A stretch of DNA of 64,000 bases from Burkholderiales bacterium GJ-E10 (GTDB taxonomy: Bacteria > Pseudomonadota > Gammaproteobacteria > Burkholderiales > Burkholderiaceae_F). The DNA lies in assembly GCA_000828975.1 (NCBI GenBank), contig AP014683.1:2375700-2439699 (forward strand), read 5' to 3'. Below are positions 48,177-57,496 of the stretch, piece after piece (the stretch's first letter is position 1; every line of letters starts with the position of its first letter). The notes below the pieces were generated by a model. That model saw only the letters and a program-made list of their open reading frames with translations. It was not told the DNA's origin and ran no database searches. A program made the position numbers and the translations under genes.

Positions 48177-49229
48177 ATGGAGTTTTTCCGTATCCGGCGA
48201 ACGATTCCGTTCATGCGCTATGCGCCGATCCTGAACGGCATTTCGCTCGCCAGTTTTCTCGTCGCCGTGGGATTTCTCATCTTCCGCGGCCTCAACCTGT
48301 CGATCGAATTCACCGGCGGCACCGAGATGGAGGTGTTCTACCGCGCGCCGGTGAACCTCGAGGAGGTGCGCCGGGAAATCGCCAAGGTCGAACCCGGCGA
48401 TTTCGAGGTGCAGAGCTTCGGGTCGTCCGAGGACGTGCTCATCCGGCTGCCCGCGCACAAGGGCTTCACCTCGGGCCAGCAGGCCGAGCGGGTCTTCGCC
48501 GCGCTCACCGCCGTGCCGTCGGCGGGGGAAGCGGGCGCCTGCACCGCGCTGCACCAGCAATATGCGAAATTCGTCGCGCTGCCGGCCGCGCAGCGCACGG
48601 CGGCGCTGTCGTCGGCGCTGAGCGAGGCCGAAAAGAACCTCTCCGGTCAGTGCACCGAACTGCGGCGGGTGGAATTCGTCGGCCCGCAGGTGGGTTCGGA
48701 ACTGGCGGAAAACGGCAGCATCGCGCTGGCGATGGTGGTGCTCGGCATCATGATCTACCTCGCCTTCCGCTTCGAGAAGAAGTTTTCGATCGCGGCGATC
48801 GTCGCCAACCTGCACGACGTCGTGCTGGTGGTCGGGGTGTTCTCGATCTTCCGGCTGGAATTCTCGCTGCCGGTGCTGGCGGCGGTGCTCGCGGTGCTGG
48901 GCTACTCGGTCAACGAGTCCGTGATCATCTTCGACCGGGTGCGGGAGCATTTCCGCACCATGCGCAAGGCGAGCGTGACCGAGGTCATCGACTCGGCGAT
49001 CACGGCGACCATGTCGCGCACCGTCATCACCCACGGCGCCACGCTCACCATGACGGTGACGATGCTGATCTTCGGCGGCCCGGCGCTGCACAATTTCGCG
49101 CTGGCGCTGACGCTGGGCATCCTGTTCGGCGTCTACTCGTCGGTGTTCGTCGCCGCGGCGATCGCGAAGTATCTGGGCGTTCAGCGCTCGGATCTGGTGC
49201 GGCCGGCGAAGGAGGAGCGGGCGGTCTGA
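48177..49229 (+). CDS. secF: Protein translocase subunit SecF
   Basis: A 350-residue protein. LSIEFTGGTEMEVFYR is the conserved P1-type motif, VGPQVGSELAENG starts the membrane half, and GYSVNESVIIFDRVREHFR is typical of SecF. Residues about 115-150 (ACTALHQQYAKFVAL in part) are an insert longer than in E. coli. It works with SecD. 28 bases separate it from secD. Confidence 0.94.
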   Translation: MEFFRIRRTIPFMRYAPILNGISLASFLVAVGFLIFRGLNLSIEFTGGTEMEVFYRAPVNLEEVRREIAKVEPGDFEVQSFGSSEDVLIRLPAHKGFTSGQQAERVFAALTAVPSAGEAGACTALHQQYAKFVALPAAQRTAALSSALSEAEKNLSGQCTELRRVEFVGPQVGSELAENGSIALAMVVLGIMIYLAFRFEKKFSIAAIVANLHDVVLVVGVFSIFRLEFSLPVLAAVLAVLGYSVNESVIIFDRVREHFRTMRKASVTEVIDSAITATMSRTVITHGATLTMTVTMLIFGGPALHNFALALTLGILFGVYSSVFVAAAIAKYLGVQRSDLVRPAKEERAV

Positions 49230-49234
49230 TCGCA

Positions 49235-49251
49235 GTTCCGTACAATGGAAC
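49235..49251 (+). promoter_or_regulatory. Candidate promoter/operator of hicBA
   Basis: GTTCC and GGAAC arms flank TACAAT (49241-49246), a good -10 box, 32 bases before the hicB start. A repressor bound to the arms would cover the box. Confidence 0.4.
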
Positions 49252-49282
49252 CGGAGTTCGAGTCCAACGAAAGGAACGAAAG

Positions 49283-49522
49283 ATGCCGAATCTACTCTTC
49301 GTCCGCGCGGAGTGGGATGCCGAGGCCGGGGTGTGGGTTGCCACCTCGGACGATGTCCCCGGCTTGGCTACGGAGGCGGAAACCATGGAAGCCCTTTCCG
49401 CAAAGCTCGACGAAATGATCCCCGAGTTGCTCGATGCGAACGGATATCCGGACGGTTCCGAGGTTTCCTTTGAACTCCTGGCCCGCAAGTTCTCGGTTGC
49501 CCATCGCCGCACCCCAGCTTGA
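49283..49522 (+). CDS. hicB: HicB-like antitoxin (DUF1902 type)
   Basis: A 79-residue protein. FVRAEWDAEAGVWVATSDDVPGL (in part) and the following helix ETMEALSAKLDEMIPELL are the HicB/DUF1902 fold, a degenerate RNase H-like domain that masks HicA. GGAACGAAAG before the ATG at 49283 is a fair ribosome-binding site. There is no separate DNA-binding domain, so autoregulation by this protein alone is uncertain. It overlaps the toxin gene by 1 base. Confidence 0.8.
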   Translation: MPNLLFVRAEWDAEAGVWVATSDDVPGLATEAETMEALSAKLDEMIPELLDANGYPDGSEVSFELLARKFSVAHRRTPA

Positions 49523-49719
49523 TGGGCGCCAATTTCACGCCGGAGTTGAAACGCCTGCTGACGGATGCGGGATGCCGGTTCGAACGCGCCGGAAAAGGCG
49601 ATCATGAGATCTGGTTCTCACCGCACACCGGAATCCGGTTTCCCGTCGACAGCAGAATCAAGTCCCGCCACACCGCCAACGCGGTACTCAAACAGGCGGG
49701 GCTGCCGAAGCGCTTCTGA
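49522..49719 (+). CDS. hicA: HicA-like mRNA interferase toxin
   Basis: A 65-residue dsRBD-like protein. LKRLLTDAGCRFERAGKGDHEIW (in part) matches the HicA first helix and the GxHxx segment; His in GDHEIW is the likely catalytic residue. SRHTANAVLKQAGL is the last helix. The A of its ATG is the last base of the hicB stop. The order antitoxin-toxin is the reverse of classical hicAB but common for DUF1902 pairs. Confidence 0.8.
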   Translation: MGANFTPELKRLLTDAGCRFERAGKGDHEIWFSPHTGIRFPVDSRIKSRHTANAVLKQAGLPKRF

Positions 49720-49745
49720 CCCGGTGCGCGACAACACCGCTGGAC

Positions 49746-51203
<1,458 letters not shown>

Positions 51204-51362
51204 TTAGCAAACCCCTCTCCGCAACCGGGCGCCGACATGCCTCGATAAGGGTCCAAGATATACTGCCCGGTGAACGGGAATCGTTGAACGAACAAGAAAT
51301 CGACGGTCCGAATCACACCCACACACAAGAACCGGGTTCTCCAATCCGAATCCTCAAGCCCC

Positions 51363-51992
51363 ATGCTGAAAAACATCCGACTGCTTGCCTCGCCCACCAG
51401 CCCTTACGCGCGCAAGGTTCGCATCGTCATGGCCGAGAAGCGCATCGAATGCGAGATCGACATGGTCGACGTCTGGGCACCGGACTCCCCGATCGGCCGA
51501 GCCAATCCGTTGGGGAAAGTCCCGTGCCTCATCATGGATGACGGCGATGCGGTATTCGACTCGCGGGTCATCGCCGAGTACCTCGACACGCTCACGCCGG
51601 TCGGCCATCTGGTCCCGACCACCGGCCGCCAGCGCGTCGCGGTCAAGACCTGGGAGGCGCTCGCCGACGGGATCATCGACGCGGCGGTGCTGGTGCGCGT
51701 GGAGCACAGCCAGCGCCCGGAGGCGCAACGGTCGCAGGACTGGATCGATCGCCAGACCGGCAAGATTCAAAGTGGCCTGCGGGCCGCGTCGGAGTGGCTG
51801 GGCGAGAAGAGTTGGTGCAACGACCAGCATTTCAGTCTTGCGGACATCGCGCTGGGCGTGATGCTGGGATACCTCGACTTCCGCTTCGCCCACATCGACT
51901 GGCGGGCGGCGCACCCCAATCTGGCGCTCCATTACGAAAAGCTGGCAGCGCGGCCGAGCTTCCAGGAAACCGTGCCACCGCAGGCGACCTAG
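51363..51992 (+). CDS. Glutathione S-transferase family protein (YibF-like)
   Basis: A 209-residue protein. A thioredoxin-fold half (LLASPTSPYARKVRIVMAEK; NPLGKVPCLIMDDG; FDSRVIAEYLD) is followed by the helical GST half with FSLADIALGVMLGYLDFRF. Ser in SPTSPYARKV is the likely glutathione-activating residue. It is divergent from purB across 225 bases that hold no other gene. The substrate is unknown. Confidence 0.88.
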   Translation: MLKNIRLLASPTSPYARKVRIVMAEKRIECEIDMVDVWAPDSPIGRANPLGKVPCLIMDDGDAVFDSRVIAEYLDTLTPVGHLVPTTGRQRVAVKTWEALADGIIDAAVLVRVEHSQRPEAQRSQDWIDRQTGKIQSGLRAASEWLGEKSWCNDQHFSLADIALGVMLGYLDFRFAHIDWRAAHPNLALHYEKLAARPSFQETVPPQAT

Positions 51993-52142
51993 GCGCGATC
52001 CGCAACGACAGACAACGCGACAGGCCGCGCAGCAGGCAAGACGAACCACAAGAAACGGCAGCAGGCCGCGAACGCACCGGACCACCCGCCGGGACTATCA
52101 TATGGGGGAGTCCATAGTCGCCCCGCCCGGGGCCTTGCGCGG

Positions 52143-53708
52143 ATGAAGCACCTGCCGCCCCCCCCTTCCCGAACGCGTCGTCTTCGCCCCGCCGCCCGCG
52201 CCGCACGGCGTCTCGCCGTGCCTGCGATCGCCGCAGTGCTCTCGGCGGTCATCGCGATCGAGCCGGTCGCGTGGGCGCAGGAGTTGCCGACGCTCGGCCA
52301 GGCGGGCGCGGAATATCTGACGCCGCTCGAGGAGCGGATGTACGGCGAACAGATCATGCGGGTTCTGCGTGGCGACCCGTCCTATCTCGACGATCCGGAA
52401 ACCACCGACTACATCAACCGCCTCGGGTACCAGCTGGTTTCGGTCAGCGCGGCGCGCGACATCAATTTCGAATTCTTCGTCCTGCGCGACAGCACGATCA
52501 ACGCCTTTGCCCTTCCGGGCGGATTCATCGGCGTGCACACCGGCCTGATCCTTGCCGCGCAGAGCGAATCCGAACTCGCCGCGGTGCTCGCCCACGAAAT
52601 CGGCCACGTCCAGCAGCGCCACCTGGCGCGGCAGCTCGCGCAACAGCGCGACAATGCACTGATCACCATCGGGTCGCTGCTGCTCGCGCTGCTCGCAGCC
52701 CGTACCGAATACGGCCCGCAGGCGGCGATGGCCGTCGGTCAGGCGGCCGCGGCCCAGCGCAGCCTGGCCTTCTCGCGCGCGGACGAACGCGAGGCCGACC
52801 GCGTGGGTTTCCAGATCCTGACCGCCGCGGGGTTCGATCCGCAAGGCATGGTGTCGTTCTTCCGCCGCATGGAGCAAGGTACGCGGGCCTATGACAGCAT
52901 GGCCCCCGAGTACCTGCAGACCCACCCGCTGACCGCCGAGCGGATCGCTGACATGATGGGGCGGGTGCGGCAGGCCGGCACCCACCAACATGCCGACAGC
53001 CTGGATTTCCAGCTGATCCGTGCCCGGCTGCGCGTGCTGCAGGACGAATCGACGACCGCGCTGCAGGATCGGATCGCCGGCTTCACGTACGCGATCCAGC
53101 ACCACACGGAATTGACCGACACGGCCTCGTACTACGGGCTGGCGGCGGCCAACCTCGACCTCAACCGGCCCGGTCCGGCTCTTGCCGCGGCCCTTGCGGC
53201 CCAGAAATCGACCAAGGCCGATTCGTCGGTCCTCGACGACATGGTTGCGGAAGCAAGCTACCAGGCGGCGAAGACACCCGCGCAACGGGAGGCTGCCCTC
53301 GCCCTGGCGAAGGCCGACACGAACCGCTATCCCCTGTCGCAGGCGGTGGCGCTGGAGTACGTGGACATGCTGCAACGCGCGCACCACGACAAGCAGGCGA
53401 TCGCATACATGCAGAACCAACTCGCGATCCCCCACAGCGATCCTGACTACTACGGGTATCTCGCCAAGAGCTATTCGGCGCTCAACGAAAAAACGCGCTC
53501 GCACCAGGCGACCGCCGAAATGTACGTGCTGCTGGGCTCCACCACGGCGGCGGTGGAGCAACTGCGACTCGCGCACAAGATCGCCGATGCCGACTTCTAT
53601 ACGATGACCGAGGTTGATGCGCGCCTGCACGAACTCACCGCGCGGATGCAGCAGGATGCCGGAGGGGCGAAGAAGTCCCAGGGCGGTGGCGACGGGGACG
53701 GAAGCTAG
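52143..53708 (+). CDS. bepA: Periplasmic M48 metalloprotease with TPR domain (BepA/YfgC-like)
   Basis: A 521-residue protein. A long Arg-rich signal peptide ends near AWAQ (residue 46). The zinc site HEIGH is at 151-155, with the third ligand in READRVG (about 220). TPR-like helices fill 300-500. BepA degrades or rescues misassembled outer membrane proteins such as LptD. The last residues (KKSQGGGDGDGS) are low complexity. Upstream 52000-52142 holds no other gene. Confidence 0.88.
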   Translation: MKHLPPPPSRTRRLRPAARAARRLAVPAIAAVLSAVIAIEPVAWAQELPTLGQAGAEYLTPLEERMYGEQIMRVLRGDPSYLDDPETTDYINRLGYQLVSVSAARDINFEFFVLRDSTINAFALPGGFIGVHTGLILAAQSESELAAVLAHEIGHVQQRHLARQLAQQRDNALITIGSLLLALLAARTEYGPQAAMAVGQAAAAQRSLAFSRADEREADRVGFQILTAAGFDPQGMVSFFRRMEQGTRAYDSMAPEYLQTHPLTAERIADMMGRVRQAGTHQHADSLDFQLIRARLRVLQDESTTALQDRIAGFTYAIQHHTELTDTASYYGLAAANLDLNRPGPALAAALAAQKSTKADSSVLDDMVAEASYQAAKTPAQREAALALAKADTNRYPLSQAVALEYVDMLQRAHHDKQAIAYMQNQLAIPHSDPDYYGYLAKSYSALNEKTRSHQATAEMYVLLGSTTAAVEQLRLAHKIADADFYTMTEVDARLHELTARMQQDAGGAKKSQGGGDGDGS

Positions 53709-53890
53709 TGTAGTGCTTTGGAAATGTGGGCACGAACCGAAGGATCGCGGTCGGTGGGCTGAGCACGCCGCGGCGCGATGGACCGATGTGCAATTGCGAA
53801 TGGCGCTTGCACCGCGCAGGCGAGCGGTGGCTGCGTCCCACGATCCGGAATGAGGCGATCTTCTCCTGCTGGCAATGCCGCGGCGTTTGC

Positions 53891-54136
53891 CGTGAGATCC
53901 GGGTGTCCTGCACTGGGTCCGGCCCAATCAGGGGTCGCGGTGCGCAGCGCAGGGGGCGGGGCGGCGCGCGATCGCGCGCCTCCACTTCCGACTCACGGCC
54001 CCTGTCCGAGCATAGCGTCCGCAGGACGCGACGCGAGTTGGCCGTGCGCCCCGGCTCCGAGCAGCACAACGCAGTCGGCCCGTAGGGCCGACCGCGACAC
54101 CGGGCCGGAACCGGTGCAGGGCGCCCGGATCTCGCG
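53891..54136. repeat. Inverted-repeat element, 35-base arms
   Basis: Left arm 53891-53925 and right arm 54102-54136 are complementary at 30 of 35 positions, counted by eye (core GGGCCGGA, GTGCAGG, CCCGGATCTC). The 176 bases between them hold two smaller palindromes. It could be a MITE-like remnant or an RNA structure. Confidence 0.55.
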
Positions 54137-54162
54137 CGACATCCTTCGCACGGACTCGATCG

Positions 54163-54199
54163 CCCTCACCCCGCCCTCTCCCGCACGCGGGAGAGGGGG
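54163..54199. repeat. REP-like palindromic element, copy 7
   Basis: CCCTCACCCCGCCCTCTCCC, GCAC, GCGGGAGAGGGGG. Nearly the same as copy 5. It lies 32 bases from the stop of the Rieske remnant. Confidence 0.75.
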
Positions 54200-54230
54200 T
54201 ACCCCTTCTGCCGCGCAGGGCCCGCCGCCG

Positions 54231-54797
54231 TCAGGGGGAAGTGGCCGTCATCCTGGCCCGATACCACTCGTGGAAATGCCGCATTCCGTCCTCCATCGGA
54301 CTCTGATACGACCCGACCTCGTCATCCCCGCGCAACCATAGCGCGCGCCGTCCGGCGTCCATTCGTTCGGCGATCTCGTCGTCCTCGACGCAGGTTTCCA
54401 TGTACGCCGCCTGTTGCGCCTCGACGAATTCGCGCTCGAACGCGGCGATCTCCTCCGGGTAGTAGGTCAGCCAGATCGCGCCGTGCGGCCCGGGCTCCGG
54501 CCCGCAAACCGCCTGCAGCGCCCGCTGCCAGCGCCCATAGACCGCACTGCCGGCATGGGCCGGGCGCAACGCCGCCGCGCCGACGGTCTGGATCGACGCG
54601 TGCGGCGCACCCAGCAGCCTCCCGCTGGCGCTGTAGGTCCACCGGTGGATCGGACAGACGATATTTCCGCCCGATGCGACGCCGTTGTGCAGCAACGAAC
54701 CGCGCCCCCGGAGAATGACCGCCTGCCGATGCCGCCAAACGCGGAGAACGGGCGTGGGCCCGGGTCCGATGGGCTCAGGTCCAACATACGCTCGCAA
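54231..54797 (-). pseudogene. Rieske ring-hydroxylating oxygenase alpha subunit remnant
   Basis: One open frame of about 188 codons. GGNIVCPIHRWTYSASGRLLGAPH is the second half of a Rieske site (in pieces: GGNIVCPIHRW, GRLLGAPH). The first half should read C-x-H but is W-R-H in RVWRHRQAV, a one-base change from Cys to Trp. From GPHGAIWLTYYPEEI to RHFHEWYRARM it follows the C terminus of these oxygenases. About 200 residues with the mononuclear iron site are missing between the two parts, and the N terminus is short. It cannot be an active oxygenase. Confidence 0.75.
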
Positions 54798-54874
54798 TGA
54801 ACGGGGGTCCCTCTTCGTTGATCCGAGGCGGCGGCTGGCGCCGAGGGGCGATTATCCCACCGGCCCGCGCAACC

Positions 54875-55858
54875 TCACCGATACGCCTGTAGGAACGCGA
54901 ACGTGCGCGTACGAAAATGCCAGGGATCGGGTGCCACGGCATAAAAGCCGACGTGTCCGCCCTGCTCCGGCTGATCGATCGCCACGCAGGGCGCGACATC
55001 CATCGAGCGCGGCAGACTGACCGCCGGCACAAACGGGTCGTTGGCGGCGTTCAGGGCGAGGAACGGCACCGCGACGTGGCGCAGCCAGGGCTTGGCCGAG
55101 GATCGATGCCAGTAGTCCTCGACGCCGCGGAATCCGTGTACGGGCGCCGTGAAGGCGTCGTCGAACTCCCGGATGGTCCGGCAGCGGCGGATCCGCTGCG
55201 CGTCGGCGAGCCCGGGAAACCGCCGCACCTTGCGCAGCGCCTTGGGAATCAGCGTGCGCAGGAACATGTGCGTATACACGCGATTGAAACCGTGCTCGAG
55301 CGCAGCGCCGCCCGCAGCCAGGTCGAAGGGGGCGCTGATCGCCGCACAGGCCCGCACCGTCGGCGCCGCCGCCGCCCCCTGCTCCCCGCACCATTTCGCC
55401 AGGGCGTTGCCCCCCAGCGAAATGCCGACGGCAAAGCGGGGCGCCGCAGGCCAGGTCCCGGCGACGCGATCCAGCACCCAGGCGATCTCCGCGCTGTCGC
55501 CCGAGTGATAGGCGCGGGCGTGGCGATTGTCTTCGCCGCCGCAACCGCGGAAATGCACCACGATCCCGCGCCAGCCGCGCCTGCGGCAGCCGTCCATCAG
55601 CACGCGGGCATAGTGGGACGACGAGTCGCCTTCGAGGCCGTGGAACAGCACGAGCACCGGCGCGTCGGGGCTGGCGTCTGCATCGCATGCATGGTCGATG
55701 TCCAGGAAATCGCCGTCCGGCGTATCCCAGCGTTCACGGCGATAGGGAACCTCCGGCGTCGCGATCCATCGGGCCGGAATGATGGTCTGGGTGTGTCCGC
55801 CCGGGAGCCACCAGGGGGTATGGCAGGCGGGGGCCGGGGAGATCGCGTCGTCCCTCAG
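54875..55858 (-). CDS. Alpha/beta hydrolase of the YheT family
   Basis: About 327 residues. WWLPGGHTQTIIPA is the conserved YheT opening, LFHGLEGDSSSHYAR the oxyanion loop, GISLGGNAL the nucleophile Ser, NAANDPFVP the Asp and EQGGHVGF the His. Substrate unknown, esterase-like. No ATG, GTG or TTG fits the N terminus. The only candidate is CTG at 55858, overlapping the stop of the upstream gene (CTGA), or an ATT/ATC further in. The start is therefore tentative. Confidence 0.82.
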   Translation of the reverse strand: MRDDAISPAPACHTPWWLPGGHTQTIIPARWIATPEVPYRRERWDTPDGDFLDIDHACDADASPDAPVLVLFHGLEGDSSSHYARVLMDGCRRRGWRGIVVHFRGCGGEDNRHARAYHSGDSAEIAWVLDRVAGTWPAAPRFAVGISLGGNALAKWCGEQGAAAAPTVRACAAISAPFDLAAGGAALEHGFNRVYTHMFLRTLIPKALRKVRRFPGLADAQRIRRCRTIREFDDAFTAPVHGFRGVEDYWHRSSAKPWLRHVAVPFLALNAANDPFVPAVSLPRSMDVAPCVAIDQPEQGGHVGFYAVAPDPWHFRTRTFAFLQAYR

Positions 55859-56298
55859 TGCACCGTCCCCGAATGCGCCTCGACTTCCACCGCATGGCCT
55901 TCGGGCACCGGCGCGGCGAAGTGCATCACCATCTTCCACCCCGTGGGAAGCTTCACGAAGGAATTGGACGCCAGGACGTGCACGACCTGCGTCGTTCCGC
56001 CTTGCGGCACGACGAACTCCTCGATGACGTTGGTCACCGCCATCGTCGACGATTCGAAGATCCGCCGGCCCGTCGCGCGGATGGCGATGCCACCGGAGCC
56101 GAGCAGCGACGACCAGGATGCGCGCACCGCGCTGTACCCGACGATCCGCACGCCGCCCGGATGGACGCAGCACACGTCGTCATCCTGCAGCCAGAGTTCC
56201 ATCAGGGCATCGATGTCGCCGCGCTCCAACGCCTCGTAAAACGCCTGTTCGCACTCTTCCACCGAGGCGAAGAGGATGGATTTCGCAAAGCGCTGCAT
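55855..56298 (-). CDS. NTF2-like (SnoaL/DUF4440-type) protein
   Basis: A 147-residue alpha+beta cone protein. ECEQAFYEALERGDIDALMELW and a later VHPGG and WKMVMHFAAP are typical of NTF2-like proteins in which a His and Trp line the pocket. No catalytic role can be assigned. It precedes the YheT gene with a 4-base overlap if CTG is the start. Confidence 0.75.
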   Translation of the reverse strand: MQRFAKSILFASVEECEQAFYEALERGDIDALMELWLQDDDVCCVHPGGVRIVGYSAVRASWSSLLGSGGIAIRATGRRIFESSTMAVTNVIEEFVVPQGGTTQVVHVLASNSFVKLPTGWKMVMHFAAPVPEGHAVEVEAHSGTVH

Positions 56299-56335
56299 GG
56301 GAATCGTGCCTGGTTATGCGCCGGTCGAGCGCGGT

Positions 56336-56542
56336 TCAATGCCCATGACGAACGTGCTCGCCGGGCTTCAATCGGTAGCGCGTGCCGCAATACGGGCACA
56401 TCGCCTCGCCGCGCTCTTCCAGAGGAAGGTAGACGCGCGGGTGGTGATTCCACAACGGCATCGCCGGGTTGGGGCAGTATGCGGGCAACTCGTCGGCACG
56501 CAGTTCGACGACGGGCAGTTCGGCACGGGCGGTCGCGGTCAT
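56336..56542 (-). CDS. Small CHCC-type zinc-finger protein
   Basis: A 68-residue protein. YCPNPAMPLWNHHPRVYL and MCPYCGTRYRL carry the Cys-His-Cys-Cys ligands of the zf-CHCC family related to NDUFS6. It lies 7 bases after ilvE on the minus strand, as I recall from other betaproteobacteria. Role unknown. Confidence 0.8.
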   Translation of the reverse strand: MTATARAELPVVELRADELPAYCPNPAMPLWNHHPRVYLPLEERGEAMCPYCGTRYRLKPGEHVRHGH

Positions 56543-56549
56543 GGGTTCC

Positions 56550-57470
56550 TCACACTGCCGTCAGCCAATGACGGTACCGCTCGTCGCGGCCGTGGATGAC
56601 GTCGAAAAAGCGTTTCTGAATGCGTTCGGTCACCGGACCGCGCGCGCCGGCGCCGATGACGCGGCCGTCGAGTTCCCGGATCGGCGTGATCTCGGCGGCA
56701 GTGCCGGTGAAGAATGCCTCGTCGGCGAGATATACATCATCGCGGGTCATCGGCTGCGAAACCACCTCGAGCCCGAGGTCCCGCGCCAGTTCGATCACCG
56801 AGGCGCGCGTGATGCCCGTCAGGCCGGACACCAGTTGCGGCTCGATGAGCCGGCCATCGCGGACCAGGAACAGGTTTTCTCCCGCGCCCTCGGCAACGAA
56901 GCCCGCGGTGTCGAGCAGCAGCGCCTCGTCGTAGCCGTCGCGCTGCGCCTCCATGTTGGCGAGGATGGAGTTGACGTAGTGCCCGCCGGTCTTCGAGCGC
57001 ACCATCGATACGTTGATGTGGTGGCGTGCATAGGACGAGGTCTTGACGCGGATCCCCTTCTGCAAGGCGTCCTCGCCCAGATACGCCCCCCAGGGCCAAG
57101 CGGCGATCGCCACGTGGACGGCGGCGCCCTTCGGGCTGATACCCATCTTCTCCGATCCGTAGAACGCGATCGGACGGATGTAGCCGCTCTCGAGCCGGTT
57201 GTGCCGCACCACCTCGCGATGCGCCTCCATGATTTCGTCGAACGAATAGGGGATCTGCATCAGGAAGATGCGCGCCGAATTGAACAGGCGCTCGGTGTGT
57301 TCGCGCAGCCGGAAGATCGCCGTTCCGCTGTCCGTACGATAGGCACGCAAGCCTTCGAACACGCTCAGCCCGTAGTGCAGGGAGTGGGTGAGCACGTGCG
57401 TGTTTGCGTCCCGCCAGGGCACGAGCTTGCCGTCGTACCAGATCCAGCCGTCGCGGTCGGACATCGACAT
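56550..57470 (-). CDS. ilvE: Branched-chain amino acid aminotransferase
   Basis: A 306-residue fold-type IV PLP enzyme. THSLHYGLSVFEGLRAY at the N terminus, RSKTGGHYVNSILA with the PLP Lys and the EGAGENLFLV loop are IlvE signatures. It transfers the amino group in leucine, isoleucine and valine synthesis. ATG 57470 or 57464 are both possible. It is followed directly by the zinc-finger gene. Confidence 0.94.
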   Translation of the reverse strand: MSMSDRDGWIWYDGKLVPWRDANTHVLTHSLHYGLSVFEGLRAYRTDSGTAIFRLREHTERLFNSARIFLMQIPYSFDEIMEAHREVVRHNRLESGYIRPIAFYGSEKMGISPKGAAVHVAIAAWPWGAYLGEDALQKGIRVKTSSYARHHINVSMVRSKTGGHYVNSILANMEAQRDGYDEALLLDTAGFVAEGAGENLFLVRDGRLIEPQLVSGLTGITRASVIELARDLGLEVVSQPMTRDDVYLADEAFFTGTAAEITPIRELDGRVIGAGARGPVTERIQKRFFDVIHGRDERYRHWLTAV

Positions 57471-57496
57471 TGGGGGTTTCCTTCGGGAAAAAGAAC

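Larger units (their letters stand above)
53709..54230. other. 522-base region with no supported gene
   Basis: It contains an 18-bp palindrome (53963-53980, halves GGCGCGCGA/TCGCGCGCC), an 8-bp perfect hairpin with a GTA loop (54074-54092), a 35-base inverted repeat (53891-53925 and 54102-54136) and a REP element (54163-54199). A short plus frame 53786-53920 with CNCEW and CWQC is not convincing as a gene. Confidence 0.6.

Noticed and set aside
46112-49091. Long minus-strand frames over secD and secF
   Set aside because: SecD and SecF motifs are unambiguous on the plus strand; the antisense frames are His/Arg-rich shadows.
53726-54085. Plus-strand frame with CNCEW and CWQC Cys motifs, possible small zinc protein
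   Set aside because: The second half is Arg/Ser-rich shadow sequence across an inverted repeat, no ribosome-binding site is visible, and the Cys spacing fits no family I know.
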